Below are positions 24,091-35,731 of a stretch of DNA of 64,000 nucleotides, piece after piece. The notes beneath the pieces are model-generated. The model saw only the letters and a list, made by a program, of their open reading frames with translations. It was not told where the DNA came from and made no database searches. This stretch comes from Erigeron canadensis (lineage: Eukaryota > Streptophyta > Magnoliopsida > Asterales > Asteraceae). Location of the stretch: positions 33,230,055 to 33,294,054 of the forward strand of contig NC_057762.1 of the NCBI RefSeq assembly GCF_010389155.1. The letters run 5' to 3'. Position numbers and translations under genes: made by a program. Position 1 is the first letter of the stretch. The number at the start of each line of letters is the position of its first letter.

Positions 24091-26028
24091 TGAAAGGACC
24101 CGACTCGATAAACCAAAAATACAAAAAAAATTTCCCCCCCACTGCGACTCTGTGGGGTTAGGACACCTCCACTGCGACTCAGTGGAAAATTTCTGACCTA
24201 CGAGGTGAAAAACCTCCCACTGTGCCGCAGTGGGTCTAGACCACCGAGGTGAAAAACCTCCCACTGTGCCGCAGTGGGTCTAGACCACTCCCACTGTGCT
24301 GTAGTGGGCATTTTCTGACATGCACCTGATGCAAAAAACCAGCCATTTGACACACCAAACAACTCCAAACTATAATATTCATTTGCCCAACTTTCACAAA
24401 CTAAATTTCAAATATTCTAACAACTATAAAGCACATTTCAAACACAATTACACATCAACGAGTACACCAAATCAGGTTTCCATCAAACGGGTCATTTACC
24501 CACTTTGACACTTTTTGACCAAACTTATGTATTCACAACTATCCAAAAACTTTACAACTGGAACATTTACAAATTTACCCAAAAGCATGACCCCAAATTA
24601 AAATGTACCATGAGCCAAGAAATGAGGGACAACTAAGCTTCTATACCAAAAGATCGTCATTCGCCCGAGAATGACCTAATTACCTTCAAGACGTCCAATC
24701 GCTTCAAACTCTAAATCAACTACCTCAATCAACAATCACTAGTTCCTTCCTCCGGAACTACCTATATAAGAGGGTAAACATCTAAATATAAGCAAGCTTA
24801 GTGAATATACTTGCATACATTACGAATACGAAGGAGGGCATAGTACAAGGACTTTCACATGTAACCTATGGCATCGTCAGTCACATTCACATATTCACCT
24901 TGCACACAGACAATAATATATGGATCCATATAAGCTAAACAATCATACCATCTATCTATCGGGATTCTTAATCCCCGGAGGTTCTTTAGGCCTCATATCA
25001 CATCAACTATCGGGATTCTTAGGCCCGGAGGTTCTTAGGCTCATAAACAATGCCCCACATGGGCTTAACGCCGAACCAATTACCATGCTTGGAACATTCA
25101 CATCTCATGGTAATTGGCCCAACGTATACATAAAGGTATGCAAGAACTCACTCCTCCGCAACAGACCACAACGCTAAACGAACAAGTACAAGCAAGCCTC
25201 ACCTATGATCATATCGTAAAAATGCATAAGCTTACATTCACAACTATGACTAGCTCAACAACTATCATACTCAATCACTAGCCTTTTCAAACCCAAAACC
25301 CAACCCATTTGTCATTGAGCTTCATTTTCTTTAACAAACACATAGGTAGTTCAATCTACCATTTTCATCAACAATTCCATAACTAGTCAAACTCATCTTT
25401 TCTCAAGAACTCAATTTTCACCTGCATTCATTATTTTCATAATTAACATATCATTTAACTCAACGATAACTAGGTTAACTAAGGAATTGGGGAAAATCAA
25501 CCATAAATCAATTTTCTAGTAAAACCCCCAAATTGTTCACTCATGAACCCTTATTCCAATAACAAATGAAATAATGAAGTAGAAATCAATACCTCACAAT
25601 AGAAATATAACTTAGTTTTCAATTCACCAATTTTTCCCTTTTTCCTAGCAAATTTCGGCCACCATCTAAAGCCACCAAAACCCTAACTTTCAAACTCTTG
25701 AATGGAGAGAAATTGATGGTGATGATTGTTAGGGTGTTTCTCTAACTTGAAATTGAAGGTATTTTTGACTTTGATTTTGGAGGAACTGAGGATGATTGCA
25801 TGAGGAAGAAGAAGAACAAGAATAATGGGGTGAGTTAGGTGAAAGTGTAAGTGTCTGCACATTCCATGGTGCCACGACCTATTTCAAGTTTTGAGGATTT
25901 TACCGCTATCCGTTAAAGTTCCAACTAAATTAACCCCGTATTCAAAAATAAAATGCTAGGAAATTAATTTAATGTCAAAACTATAAAAATGAGTTAATTT
26001 CTTTTACCTTAAAATCTCGGGTGTTACA
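24091..26028 (-). mobile_element. Solo LTR, 1938 bp, perfect target duplication
   Basis: On the minus strand it begins TGTAACACCCGAG and ends CGGGTCCTTTCA. TG...CA ends and the TGTAACACCC start fit a plant Ty3/Gypsy LTR, Tekay/Del-like by memory of such starts. Both flanks carry taaat (24086-24090 and 26029-26033). No second LTR or pol gene is present. Near its plus-strand left end is a 45-bp tandem unit (around 24195-24285) built on the palindrome-like cccactgtgccgcagtggg. Open frames inside are fortuitous. Confidence 0.88.
24195..24310. repeat. Tandem palindromic units inside the solo LTR
   Basis: A unit of about 45 bp, gaggtgaaaaacctcccact then gtgccgcagtgggtctagac, occurs twice, at about 24199 and 24244, with partial copies at each side (ccactgcgactcagtgg at 24169-24185; cccactgtgctgtagtggg at 24291-24309). 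Each contains a hairpin of the form ccact...agtgg. Confidence 0.8.
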
Positions 26029-26105
26029 TAAATACATAGTGATAATTTAACTTATTTGAGTTACTTCTTTTCTTTAATGGATTTGAGTGACTTATTATAT
26101 ATAGA

Positions 26106-26178
26106 GGGTGTTTTGCAAACGCATAATCTATTTTGAAAACGCAGGTTTTGTTTTATAATCGCAATAACAAACACCCCC
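26106..26178. mobile_element. Very short MITE-like repeat
   Basis: About 73 bp with inverted ends: gggtgttt at the left and aaacaccc near the right, with aaacgca/aatcgca motifs repeated inside. Short terminal inversions alone are weak evidence, and no target duplication was seen. Confidence 0.4.
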
Positions 26179-26654
26179 ATAGATGAGCATTTTTCTTCCC
26201 AATTTACGATCCCATTAATCGTCTCAATCTTAGTATCGGGAAATGGTGCCTAATAGGACCAGGACTTGTACCCATTTTTCTTGGTTTGCGGGACTTGGGA
26301 CCACGACACAAGGAGATGGTACCGGAAAATGATACCGAATGGAAAATCGGAGTGGTATCGGTACTAAGTTTTGGAAAAATTCGATCGGTATCGTCGGTGT
26401 CGGGATGTGACCGGTCCATCCCTATTTATAACTAATCTATCTAACCTAGACGAATACTCGTCGATGCGGCGGCATTGGTGGTAGCGGCTGCGTGATGATG
26501 GCGACGATGAGTAGTGCTGGGTGCAACGTGTCTTGTAGTTTATTGATGTGAAGATCATACCGAAACCATAAAACATGCCTTGCCAGAATGTTAATCGGAT
26601 ACTAAAATAAATAGGAAATAAATATGTAATGCTGTCCTTGTTACGTACGTAACT

Positions 26655-27372
26655 TCTATTACTTACTATAATAAAGGAGTTGGATGTGAATAGGGTTTTT
26701 TGTCTTTATCTCCGTTTTCAATATAAATATGAGAATTAGCAATTGTAATACAAAATATGGAATTAGCTTAGTGGTTGGTCTCCATGTTTATGGGGTGAAG
26801 GCCTCAGGTTCAAACCCTTTACCCTTCTTTTATTTTTTTTATTTTTATTTAGTAATAAAGTATTTGCACTTTAGCCCCTCCTTTTTTCTTTTATTATTCT
26901 GTCCCCCTGTTTCCTTTTTATTACTTCAACCCCCTAACTTTATATAAAATTTTTTTAATGTTTGTAATTTGTAACATTTTGTTTTTTTACCTTTATTGTA
27001 TTTAAAATTTTTTTTTAGAGCTTTTTAAAATGTTATAAAATTTTTAAAAACCTATACATTTTTTAATTTTCTTTTTTTTTTTTGGTTTTTTTTTTGCATT
27101 ATATATCTTTTATATTCTTTTAAACATTTGGTTTTTATACTTTTTTATATGTAACGTTTGTTTTTTTTATAACTTCTTCATTTGGTTTTCGTTTTTTTTT
27201 TTTTTTATTCTCTTTTTTATTTTTTGGTTTAATACATTTCTTTTGTATTTTTAAACTTTTGGTTTTCAATACTTTTTGTCACCTATAAATTTGTTGTTTT
27301 TTTTTACCCCACTTATAAACGTAAACGTATTCAAAAATTTATGTCGCCAATCGGGCGACATGAAATTCCTAG
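26655..27372 (+). mobile_element. Helitron with perfect 3' hairpin, carrying a tRNA-like insert
   Basis: The 3' end is tgaaattcctag directly before T (CTAG at 27369-27372). Eight bases inside it is a perfect 8-bp hairpin at 27341-27361, atgtcgcc aatcg ggcgacat. The 5' end is taken near TCTATTACTTACTATAATA at 26655, though the preceding base is T rather than the expected A. The interior is extremely T-rich. It holds a SINE-like segment at 26757-26825 (separate entry). Confidence 0.7.
26757..26840 (+). mobile_element. tRNA-like SINE head inside a Helitron
   Basis: A perfect A box, TAGCTTAGTGG, and a B box, GGTTCAAACCC, stand about 45 bases apart, as in tRNA-derived SINEs, followed by a T-rich tail. 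Stem pairing of a real tRNA is not evident, so this is not called a tRNA gene. Target duplications were not found. Confidence 0.5.
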
Positions 27373-28686
27373 TTTGGAATATTGGCGTATTTGTTGCTGC
27401 ATTTGTTTTTTTTTTTTTTTTTTGGTATGTTGTAACAGTTGTTAGGTGATATATTGCTGGGCTTGACGCATCTCATGGACCTGTAGGATGTGGCCTGACT
27501 GTTGTATGGCTAACATAGGCCTATTATAATTTAATTACATTGTGCTTTGTAGTAGCATTTCGTGGACTAATCATTTTATCACCATTTAGGCATTTAATCA
27601 TTTATTAATAATATATATATATATTTTGCCTTTATTCAAAAAATTTAATATGATAGTGTAGTTATTATATACGAGTACTTTATTATTAGAAACATGTCTA
27701 GGAAAAGTTTGTTCTTATGTAACAAATGGGCAAAGATTTATGTGAGGTATAAGCCTTAAAAAACTTATTTATTTCTTGTTTTTAAAAGATTGATTAGACG
27801 TGGAGAAAGAAAGTGGGCATATGTGCTTTGATATATCATGTCACTTTTGTATTTCAAGAATTAAAGTTGAAGTTGAAAACAAGGAATATTTAATAAGCAT
27901 TTGTGGCTTATTGTTTTTGAAAGTGTAATTTTATCGATAAAGATAGACAAACTTTACTTTATAGCGAATTACTCCACACTACATGTCTACATTCGAGCGC
28001 AATTGAACTAGAGTAAAATATAAACTAAAGTATCAGTTTTAAAAGTTTATTAGCTTATAACCCGCATGAAATACGAAAAAATCATATAAAAATAGTTAAA
28101 TTTGTACATATAAAAATTGGCTAAAAGATATAAAAAATTGAGAAAAGAAAAAATATACCGTAATGAGGAAAACTTTTTCCTTTAATAATTATATATATCT
28201 TGTATTTTAATCATCTTGTAAAGAAAACCCTAATTAGAATGTGAATGATCGATGATAATCATCATATTTAAAAAAATCAAGAATATGTAAACTTGTAAAT
28301 AAGAACCCTTACTAAAATATAGACCGGAGTTATAAAATATTCATTTAAAAGAGCGTTTCTCATATTATTTTGTTATTAAAACATCGAACATGATTTTTTG
28401 TAAACATTCGTTTGATCGCACTTAAAAGATCTATATTTCTATATTGCTTGCAATCTATAAGCAATCTATATTATGAAAACAATAGTTGAGAGTTGCAAAA
28501 GGTCGAAATGTATGAGTGTTCGAAAAAAAGTAGTGGAAGTTGCATGACTAAAAACGTTGTCTGACTAAAAATCCAGCCAAAGATAATGTAAGCATTTTGA
28601 TCCAAGGATGATAGATAAATTATAAACTTTAATGTAAGGTCTACATTTTTAATTTTTCTATTTAAGGTTCTCTTTTAATATAATTA
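27373..28686. other. AT-rich intergenic DNA
   Basis: No gene recognised. Contains a T run near 27405-27423 and a TA microsatellite at 27612-27623. Confidence 0.5.
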
Positions 28687-28716
28687 CTAGCTAATTAACC
28701 CAGGTTTAACCCGGGC
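28687..28716 (-). mobile_element. Helitron 3' terminus (rest not delimited)
   Basis: On the minus strand this ends GCTAG directly before T (ctag at 28687-28690). A hairpin lies at 28699-28715, ccc a ggtt t aacc c ggg. The body would extend to higher coordinates on this strand, but I could not place the 5' end. Confidence 0.55.
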
Positions 28717-30032
28717 ATATCAATCAAAGTTTTATAAAATCGTATTTTCGCCACTGAAGTTGCGAAAGTCTAAGAACACTCGTCTCCTCAAAATAGTATA
28801 TCTTATAAGTTATAATTAGTTTATTAACTCGCATAATATGTGAATAATTAAAAATATGTTATCATAAGATAATTTAGACGATGAAACTTATAAAACAATG
28901 TATAACTTAATAGAATTTTTTTCTACAAAATATATATCTTTAAAATTTTTTTATAAAATAACAAAAACAAAAATGCAATAAAATTTAAGAATAAAAGTGT
29001 TTATGACATCATAAGTAAATTAAAAAAAACAAACTTAATATTAAGATATAATTTGGATGTGACAAATAAGCAATATTTATGGAATGATGATGTTACAACA
29101 ATTCTCTTTTATTTAATATAAAGATAAAGATAAGAGATTTTGTTTGTAAAGCAACTAGATTTTTATCCTGTATATACAAACGGTTAAATTAAAACAAATA
29201 ATATTAAAAAAAAAATTTAATTGTTTTTGTGCGTAGTTTTATGTGTAGTGATATTTTTAAATTGTAAAATTTCAACTCTTTTCGCTTTCAATTAGATACG
29301 ATACATGAGAGCCTAATAAAAGAATGCTTATGTCAATATTATATATTCTATCAATTTATATAAATTGTTCCTGATTGTGATTGACAGAAGAATTTTTTTT
29401 CTTATTATACTATTAAGATTAAAATAAAACTGTTTTTTTTAACCAGTGAAATAGTATAAGTTTTGTGGTTTTGTGGACAAGGACACGTACGATGATTTGT
29501 AAGTATAAATCTTGTGATAGAGACACACATGTTGTTTTTGGATATAAATTGAACAGATATTCCCATTAAACTTTTGTTTCAAGAGTGTTTGCACAGAGAA
29601 TATTCCCATTAAACTTCTTTTGAACAAATATTCTCATTAAACTCTCGCATACAATCGATAAGACCATCAAAGGGAATGATAACTTCCAAGCTAAAATGCT
29701 ACAAGTTAATGATTGATCATAGATTCATAGGCTTGTATTACATAGATTTGATCAATCAAAAAAGCAAATGTATATTATGTACCTAATTAACTATGATAAA
29801 TGAGAAACGAAAAATAAAAGAGTTTATTTCTTAATCTATGGATAATTGTTTAGAAGAGCAGTAATATTATTATAGTGTATAAAGTACAGTATAAATTTTT
29901 ATCTGTAAGTTTTTTCCATGTAGATTATTAGTGCCTTCCAAATTAAACGTCTACAATGAAAATAACGAATAGTGATCGGTTGCTTTTTCGTCGCACTGAT
30001 GTCGTCATCCTCTACATATTGACAACTTGTAA
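28717..30032. other. AT-rich intergenic DNA with a short three-copy repeat
   Basis: No gene recognised. The motif atattcccattaaactt and a variant (atattctcattaaactc) occurs three times at about 29556, 29600 and 29627, with related DNA between copies. Confidence 0.5.
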
Positions 30033-31148
30033 GGGTGGAGGGAGTGATATCTCTCATCCTCTCATCTATCTTCAATTATCTAATTAATCAAATTAATCTA
30101 CCTCTTTAAAATCCTCAAAGCTTTTTATTAAACTTTTTTTTAATGACAATCATCACTCTCAACTTTTTCTTAAAATTTTCATTATTTATCTTTAACATTA
30201 ATAATTTTGCATTACAAACGCTTCAAGAATATAGTTAACTAAATTATATTAAAAACTAACATTAATATTAATTAAAAAGTTCGTTACACAAACATTAAAA
30301 TACGATAATACTTTTAAAAATCATAATTCCAACCATACTTGTTGGCAATATCACGCTTTCGCTTGAGGACCCATAATTCCAACATTTCCGGGTCCGTGAC
30401 TTAAGATATTTTTCAACGGCTTGTTGATGTAACATTGTGTTCTCGTCTAACAATTGCGCTTTCTTCGCTGTGTAATCTTGAACCATATCATTGACACTTG
30501 ACTTGGATGACGTTTCACTGCCGCTTTTTTTTTTCCTTTTCTTGATCGGTTATCAATGGGAGACGATGGGTCTTCATTAAGATTCGGTAAAATTAGGTCA
30601 TCATTGCTGGGGCGTCGAATTATTGGTTGTGGCTGCCGAGCTATGAGTTGTTGTTGATTGTGTGGTCGATCGAGCTGTTGTTGACATGATGATTGTGATT
30701 AACGACCAATGGGTTGTTGTTGATGGTTTGTTCGACCGGTTTCACTTCGAATTGCCCGTCCACGACCTTTCATCTTTGCGTATGTGTTATTCATTCTAGG
30801 ATCCATGTTTTTTAGGTTAATTGTGTGTGTATATATGTTTCATATATATGTATATCAACCCTATGTATGTATATATAAAATGGAGGTTTGTTTTTTTTAT
30901 ACAAGAAGAAGCCCTGAAGTTCAAAAACTATACAAAAACCCCCCCTAAAATGGTCACTTGACCGTTTGAAATTTTTTCACTTCACCCCTGCAACGGTCAA
31001 CTTGTATCATCTTCACCCATCTCCCTACGAGCTTGAAGCTCGCTCACCCCAACTCGCACCCATCTCGCGTTCGTGGCACCCGAAGCTCCCCCAACTCACT
31101 GCAACCCTCTCCATCTCGCACATGAGCTCGCGTTCGACTCCCTCCCCC
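30033..31148. mobile_element. PIF/Harbinger-type element with ORF1-like relic, 1116 bp
   Basis: The ends are inverted: gggtggagggagt at the left and actccctccccc at the right (one-base indel). Both sides carry TAA (30030-30032 and 31149-31151), the usual 3-bp duplication of PIF/Harbinger and Tourist elements. No transposase is present. It holds a broken coding region on the minus strand (30314-30806). The right third (30900-31148) has a GC-richer stretch without a usable frame. Confidence 0.65.
30314..30806 (-). pseudogene. Broken ORF, probably PIF/Harbinger ORF1-like accessory protein
   Basis: Starts at an ATG at 30806 (MDPRMNNTYAKMKGRGRA) and ends at a TAA at 30314-30316 after NKYGWNYDF. 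On the way there is an in-frame stop (after QPIGR) and two frameshifts: one at a run of ten A before KKSGSETSSKSS, one before TDPEMLELWVLKRKRD. Visible parts are a basic, Gln-rich N-terminal half, an acidic/Pro patch (NLNEDPSS), a basic patch and a charged helical C-terminus. The order acidic LNED patch, basic patch, Ser run resembles plant proteins derived from the Myb-like ORF1 of Harbinger elements. No Myb domain remains, so the naming is inferred from this layout and from the surrounding inverted ends. Confidence 0.5.
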
Positions 31149-32125
31149 TAATTGTAACATACGAAATTAAAATCAATAATATTATTGATTGTTTTTTCAT
31201 TTTCTAGTTTCTGAACGTTCAAAATATTTCATTGAATAATGACTAGTGGATAAGCTAGAAGTACATAATTTTACATGATATATTTTAATCTCAATTTTAT
31301 CTTAATATATACTAAAATACAACTCAATTAAACTCAATTAACCCTCCCAAAATTTCAAAATTAACTAAAGCAATACATGTTTAAATTAATTTACACTTTT
31401 TGGTTTTTCATCACCAATTTACATTTTTTGGTTTTTTCATTACCAATTTACACATAAACCCAATTTAAAAATGATTAGTTTACACTTTTTGATTTTCCAT
31501 AATCAATTTACACTTTAGCCCAATTTAACTAGGATAACTATTGTTATTAAAAATTATTCTTATATAAACCGAACCCTACAAATAAAATCACAACACACGA
31601 AATAATTGAAAACCCACGAACCAAATTCTACTTTTATTGCTCCTAAAAACCATGGTTAACGAAATTAAAATTACTATTTTGTAATACATTAATGAGAACT
31701 CGGTCAATTGTGTAATCAATGTTAACATATTGCTTTTTTGGAAGAGTTTTTATGAAAGAAACGATGCTACACCATTTAGCCTTGATATATGATTTAACAT
31801 TCAGTATTTAAATTTGAATATTTTAATTCTTTTTTAAGTATATATTATGAGGTATAATTATTTTTTTTTGTTTTATATATTAATTTTTATATTAATAATA
31901 TTATAAACACGATTATTTCAATTAATAATGACAATTAATGGATTAGGTTTAATGGCCCGCGGCGACTCGAGAAAGTCGAGAATATATTTATTAAAAATAG
32001 AATAGACAAATGAATGCGCAAATAAAGTTAAACTATGGTGTGACTGTGGACTTGTGGGCAAATTAGAGTCGCACAATCACATTGAGTGGGAGACACATAT
32101 GACACGAAATGATTTTTTTTCTACA
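31149..32125. other. AT-rich intergenic DNA with a threefold degenerate repeat
   Basis: No gene. At about 31389-31520 the stretch tttacactttttggttttt recurs three or four times with variation (caatttaca...). Confidence 0.5.
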
Positions 32126-32427
32126 CGAGAAAAGGTACCGCGTAATGCAACATGTGGCGGTAAAGTGGAGACGACAGATGATGGTGACATTAATGATGAT
32201 AATATAAAATGATAATGTCAAGATAATTAACGTAAAATGATAACATAGTTAATGAAAAAAGGCATTAATAAAATATGAGATATGTGTGAAAATGTTTGGT
32301 TTTATGTAAGGGTGTTTTAGGGTTTATGTTACATGCATTAAAAGGTTAAGGGTAAAAAAAGTAATTCAAAGGCTGAATTGTTTAAATGGAAAAAAAAAAC
32401 TACTTTCTTTTTAATAAATAATATAGA
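32126..32427 (-). mobile_element. Non-autonomous Helitron, 302 bp
   Basis: On the minus strand it starts TCTATATTATTTATT after an A and ends TTTTCTCG before a T, with the GC-rich stretch gttgcattacgcggtacc just inside the 3' end. It shares both ends and most of its sequence with 51271-51690, which supports the borders. The CTCG end departs from the usual CTRR. Confidence 0.65.
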
Positions 32428-33479
32428 TAATTTATTCGGAATGGCAAATTTTTCCCATAATTACCATTTATCTGTGTGTCATTTAGGTCTCATTAGTCAA
32501 CAAAAGTGATGAAATTAGAATTGAATTTTATTCTTTATGTTTGATCGTTCAAAGATGAAAAAATTATATTCCGCTAGAGTATAAACATTTCATCATTTGA
32601 CGGAATCACCAATATTCTTTGGGTTTAGGAGAAAGAATTTCATTCCTTTCGTCACTTGAATATTTAAAAAATCAAAAGGGAAATTATAGAATGACAAACA
32701 ATTAACAAATATTTATAAACAAATTTTACAAACTCAAGTGTCATCATTGAAACCAATAGAATTATCTTTATCTTTTTCTTTCTTCAATATCTATTATTGC
32801 TTGATTGGTTCACATGAGTTTTTAAAGATAATTTGTAAACATTTGTTTGTCATTATAGAAGTACTCAAATCAAAAATATTTCCATCAAATTTCAATTCCT
32901 TTGAAAGTTTTTTTTTTATTCAAGATCATTTTGTGAAAAAGCACGCCTTTATTCTCACCACGTTAAGGTTGTTTGCCAAATCAACAACCACCAATCAATT
33001 ATATCACACCACGTTACACTAGGGGTATCTTCTAAATCTACTATGTGGGGCTCGGATGTGAGTTTTTCCCCAGGTCTCGAGTTCGAATCTTGGGTTTCTC
33101 ATCTCAAGATATTTTTCATTAGTAGAGGGTTGGAAGTCCAACAAATCGCTGGTTAAAATTGTTTTCAATAAGTCTGAATTGAAACTAACTTTAAAAAAAA
33201 TTGTCCTAAACGAAAAAGGTAAACCCTATATATTATTTTTACATTTTTATATTAAAATACACATTTAATATATACAGTAAAACATATTTTAATATTAAAA
33301 ATCCAAATAATTAAAAAAAAACATTCAATTACTTAAAAAAGTAATAATAAATGGAAAATAATACAGAAATTACTTAAAAATGTAATAATAAATGGAAAAT
33401 AATAAAGAAAAACAATAGTTAAACAACATTTTAGTATAAAACCTAAAACCTACCTAATTAAGCATTATATTGAATTGTA
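32428..33479. other. AT-rich intergenic DNA, possible SINE remnant
   Basis: No gene. At about 33025-33180 a stretch with GAGTTCGAATCTT (a B-box-like motif) resembles a tRNA-derived SINE, but neither an A box nor a target duplication is convincing. Confidence 0.4.
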
Positions 33480-33487
33480 CTCTGAAG

Positions 33488-34121
33488 TAGGGGTGAGTAT
33501 TGGTCGGTTTGGATCGGTTTTTGGCTAAAACCGATCTCCGAACCGATCAATTCGGTTTTTAGAAAATCAAAACCGTTGGATTCGGTTTGGTTTTTTCGGT
33601 TCGGTTTGGATCGGTTTCGGTTTTTGTTCGTTTTTTTTTATAAAAAAATTTACTTTTTTGTTTATAATGTTATATATTTAATTTTCAATTATTAACAAAA
33701 AAACTATGATATAGAAACTAAAATAAAGATATGCTTTTTAGTAACTAATTATACTTTTTAGATGTTAAAATTGATATAACTTTTATATAACAAATTGATT
33801 TAATTGTACGTTTTCATCTAAAACATATAATTTATATAGATTTGTACATTAAAAAGATAAAAAGTTTAAATATATTAACATATTTACAAATTATAAGCAA
33901 TAAATATAAATGTAATATGATATAAATATAAAATAAATTAAAATATAATGGTATCGGTTCGGTTCGGTTTTTGATCGGTTTTTTGGCATATGAAATCGAA
34001 AACCGAACCGATCCGTTCGGTTTTTGGAAAACAAAAACCAAACCAATGGATTTCGTTCAGTTTTCGGTTTTGTCGTTTTTTTCGGTTTTTGGTTTTCCGG
34101 TTCGGTTTTTGCTCACCCCTA
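33488..34121. mobile_element. Non-autonomous hAT-type element, 634 bp
   Basis: Ends are taggggtgag and ctcaccccta, an exact 10-bp inversion. Both sides carry ctctgaag (33480-33487 and 34122-34129), a perfect 8-bp duplication. Both features are typical of hAT elements. The subterminal regions are packed with cggttcggtt-like repeats (about 33500-33640 and 33955-34105), which in hAT elements serve as transposase-binding arrays. The middle is plain AT-rich DNA and no transposase is present. Confidence 0.88.
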
Positions 34122-34493
34122 CTCTGAAGCAATTAATTAAGTGATGTGCGTCTTTATGTTGAATCAAAATTCAAAAGGGGGAAAAAAACTTCAATGATGA
34201 AAGAGCAAATTTTATGTAAACGAAGATGCAAAGAAAATGTTAAACTGAAGTTCTTTCACAAAAAAGAAAATAAATAATGTGAATCATCGATCAATAGATA
34301 AATTCATATATAGTGAAGCCTGTAACTGAGATATCATAGATTCAAATTCTGGTGTAAGCAAAATGCTCACGAAATTAAAACAAGAGTTTTTTAATATGGA
34401 TTTCATGTAGAATTGAAGTTCGGTATATAATGAGGCATAATACTGGGCCCAAATTTCTCATTAAATAATTAATAATAATAATAATACGTTTCT

Positions 34494-34600
34494 AGGAAGG
34501 TGCTAAAGTTTTACAGAGTTTATACATAGCAAGATGAAGGATCAGTCTGCCAATCAAAGCCAAACGAGTTTACCATTCTTGCACCTACTGTTACATATCC
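34494..34600 (-). mobile_element. LINE 3'-end fragment, copy 1
   Basis: About 107 bp similar in direct orientation to 34848-34955, with shared landmarks aaggtgcta, agtttatacata and gccaatcaa. See the second copy for the classification. Confidence 0.5.
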
Positions 34601-34811
34601 AATTAAAAGATAAAAAAACTATATCATTGAAGATGGCTTTTGGTTTAGTTTCTTTGAAATGGAAGCACTTGAGATTGCGACTCTTCCATAACATCCAAAA
34701 AAAGAGTTTCTATCACTACATCAAAGTGCGAGTACTGCATAATGTTATCATTTGTTACTTATATATAGAAATAAATTAAGTAATTAATTAAATGATGACC
34801 GGCCAAACAAA

Positions 34812-34960
34812 TTTTTTTTTTGGAACAGCAGTTTTATTTTAAAATCTAGCAAGGTGCTAGTAATTTACAAAGTTTATACATAACACGAAGAGGGATCAAT
34901 CCGCCAATCAAGCCAGTTAAGATTACAATTGATGCCTCTATTACAAATCCAATTAAAATC
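34812..34960 (-). mobile_element. 5'-truncated LINE 3' end, copy 2, with poly(A) tail
   Basis: On the minus strand the sequence reads ...LDWRIDPSSCYV, a stop, then ttttaaaataaaactgctgt and an A run (the T run at 34812-34822). A short LINE-type C-terminus, a 3' UTR and a poly(A) tail without the rest of the element are what a truncated insertion leaves. The coding assignment rests on a dozen residues, so it is tentative. Confidence 0.5.
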
Positions 34961-34977
34961 TAGCAAGGCCGAACATT

Positions 34978-34978
34978 A

Positions 34979-35029
<51 letters not shown>
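34978..35029. repeat. (ATT)n microsatellite
   Basis: About 17 uninterrupted ATT units, ending in attgttattta. Confidence 0.95.
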
Positions 35030-35731
35030 GTTATTTAATGACAAATCTTTTCTACTTCACCCCAAATGATCATAAAATCACTTATACTCAAGAATGAACC
35101 CGGAACATATATTAATTTAAAATTATTTTATTTACTTGTCCTATGCAACTAGCTAATACTATGACAGGAGTTTTCCTTTATAATTACTTTGTGTGTTTAA
35201 AATTCAATAAGTTCTATCAATCTTATTTTTAAAAAAATATAAATTATTCATGAATATCGAGAGATCTAATATATATTGTTTTAATTTGGTTCGCGTCGAA
35301 GACTCCTCTCACATAATGCATGGATGCTCAATTTAAACCCATAGGAAAAAAAAAAACCCTAACACATAAAAATTTAGAGTGAAAAATATGATTAGAATAT
35401 GTCTCAAATCTAAGACCTATCACTAAATCATTTAGTGATAGTTTCATTATATATATATGGTGAGTAACAAAATTGTTTTTTAGCTTTGATTTATCAATGT
35501 ACCACTAGCTATACACCACCACGACATGCAATTCATAAATAACATCTAAAAGTGACACGAAACAAATCGTAACAAAGAAGATGATGATCATTCAGAGCTA
35601 AAACAAATTAATTCTACGAAAATTACACACTCCTGCTGAATCAGTATAACTAGCTAGCTAGGATCAAAATTTTAAAGATAGGCTAGGTGTGGCCGTGTGG
35701 GAACGGGTCGTAAAATGGACTATAGATATGG
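35030..35731. other. 3' flank of the second GDU-type gene
   Basis: AT-rich without another gene. The part next to 35731 should contain the 3' UTR of the minus-strand gene. Confidence 0.4.

Noticed and set aside
26757..26825. Possible tRNA gene
   Set aside because: A and B boxes are present, but acceptor and anticodon stems do not pair, and the context is a retroposon tail.
26729..26947. 72-codon open frame
   Set aside because: It overlaps the tRNA-like SINE head and a T-rich tract inside a Helitron; the Phe/Leu-rich translation is a composition effect.
33832..34132. Overlapping minus-strand open frames rich in Asn, Arg, Lys and Thr
   Set aside because: They are translations of the cggtt-type subterminal repeats of the hAT element.
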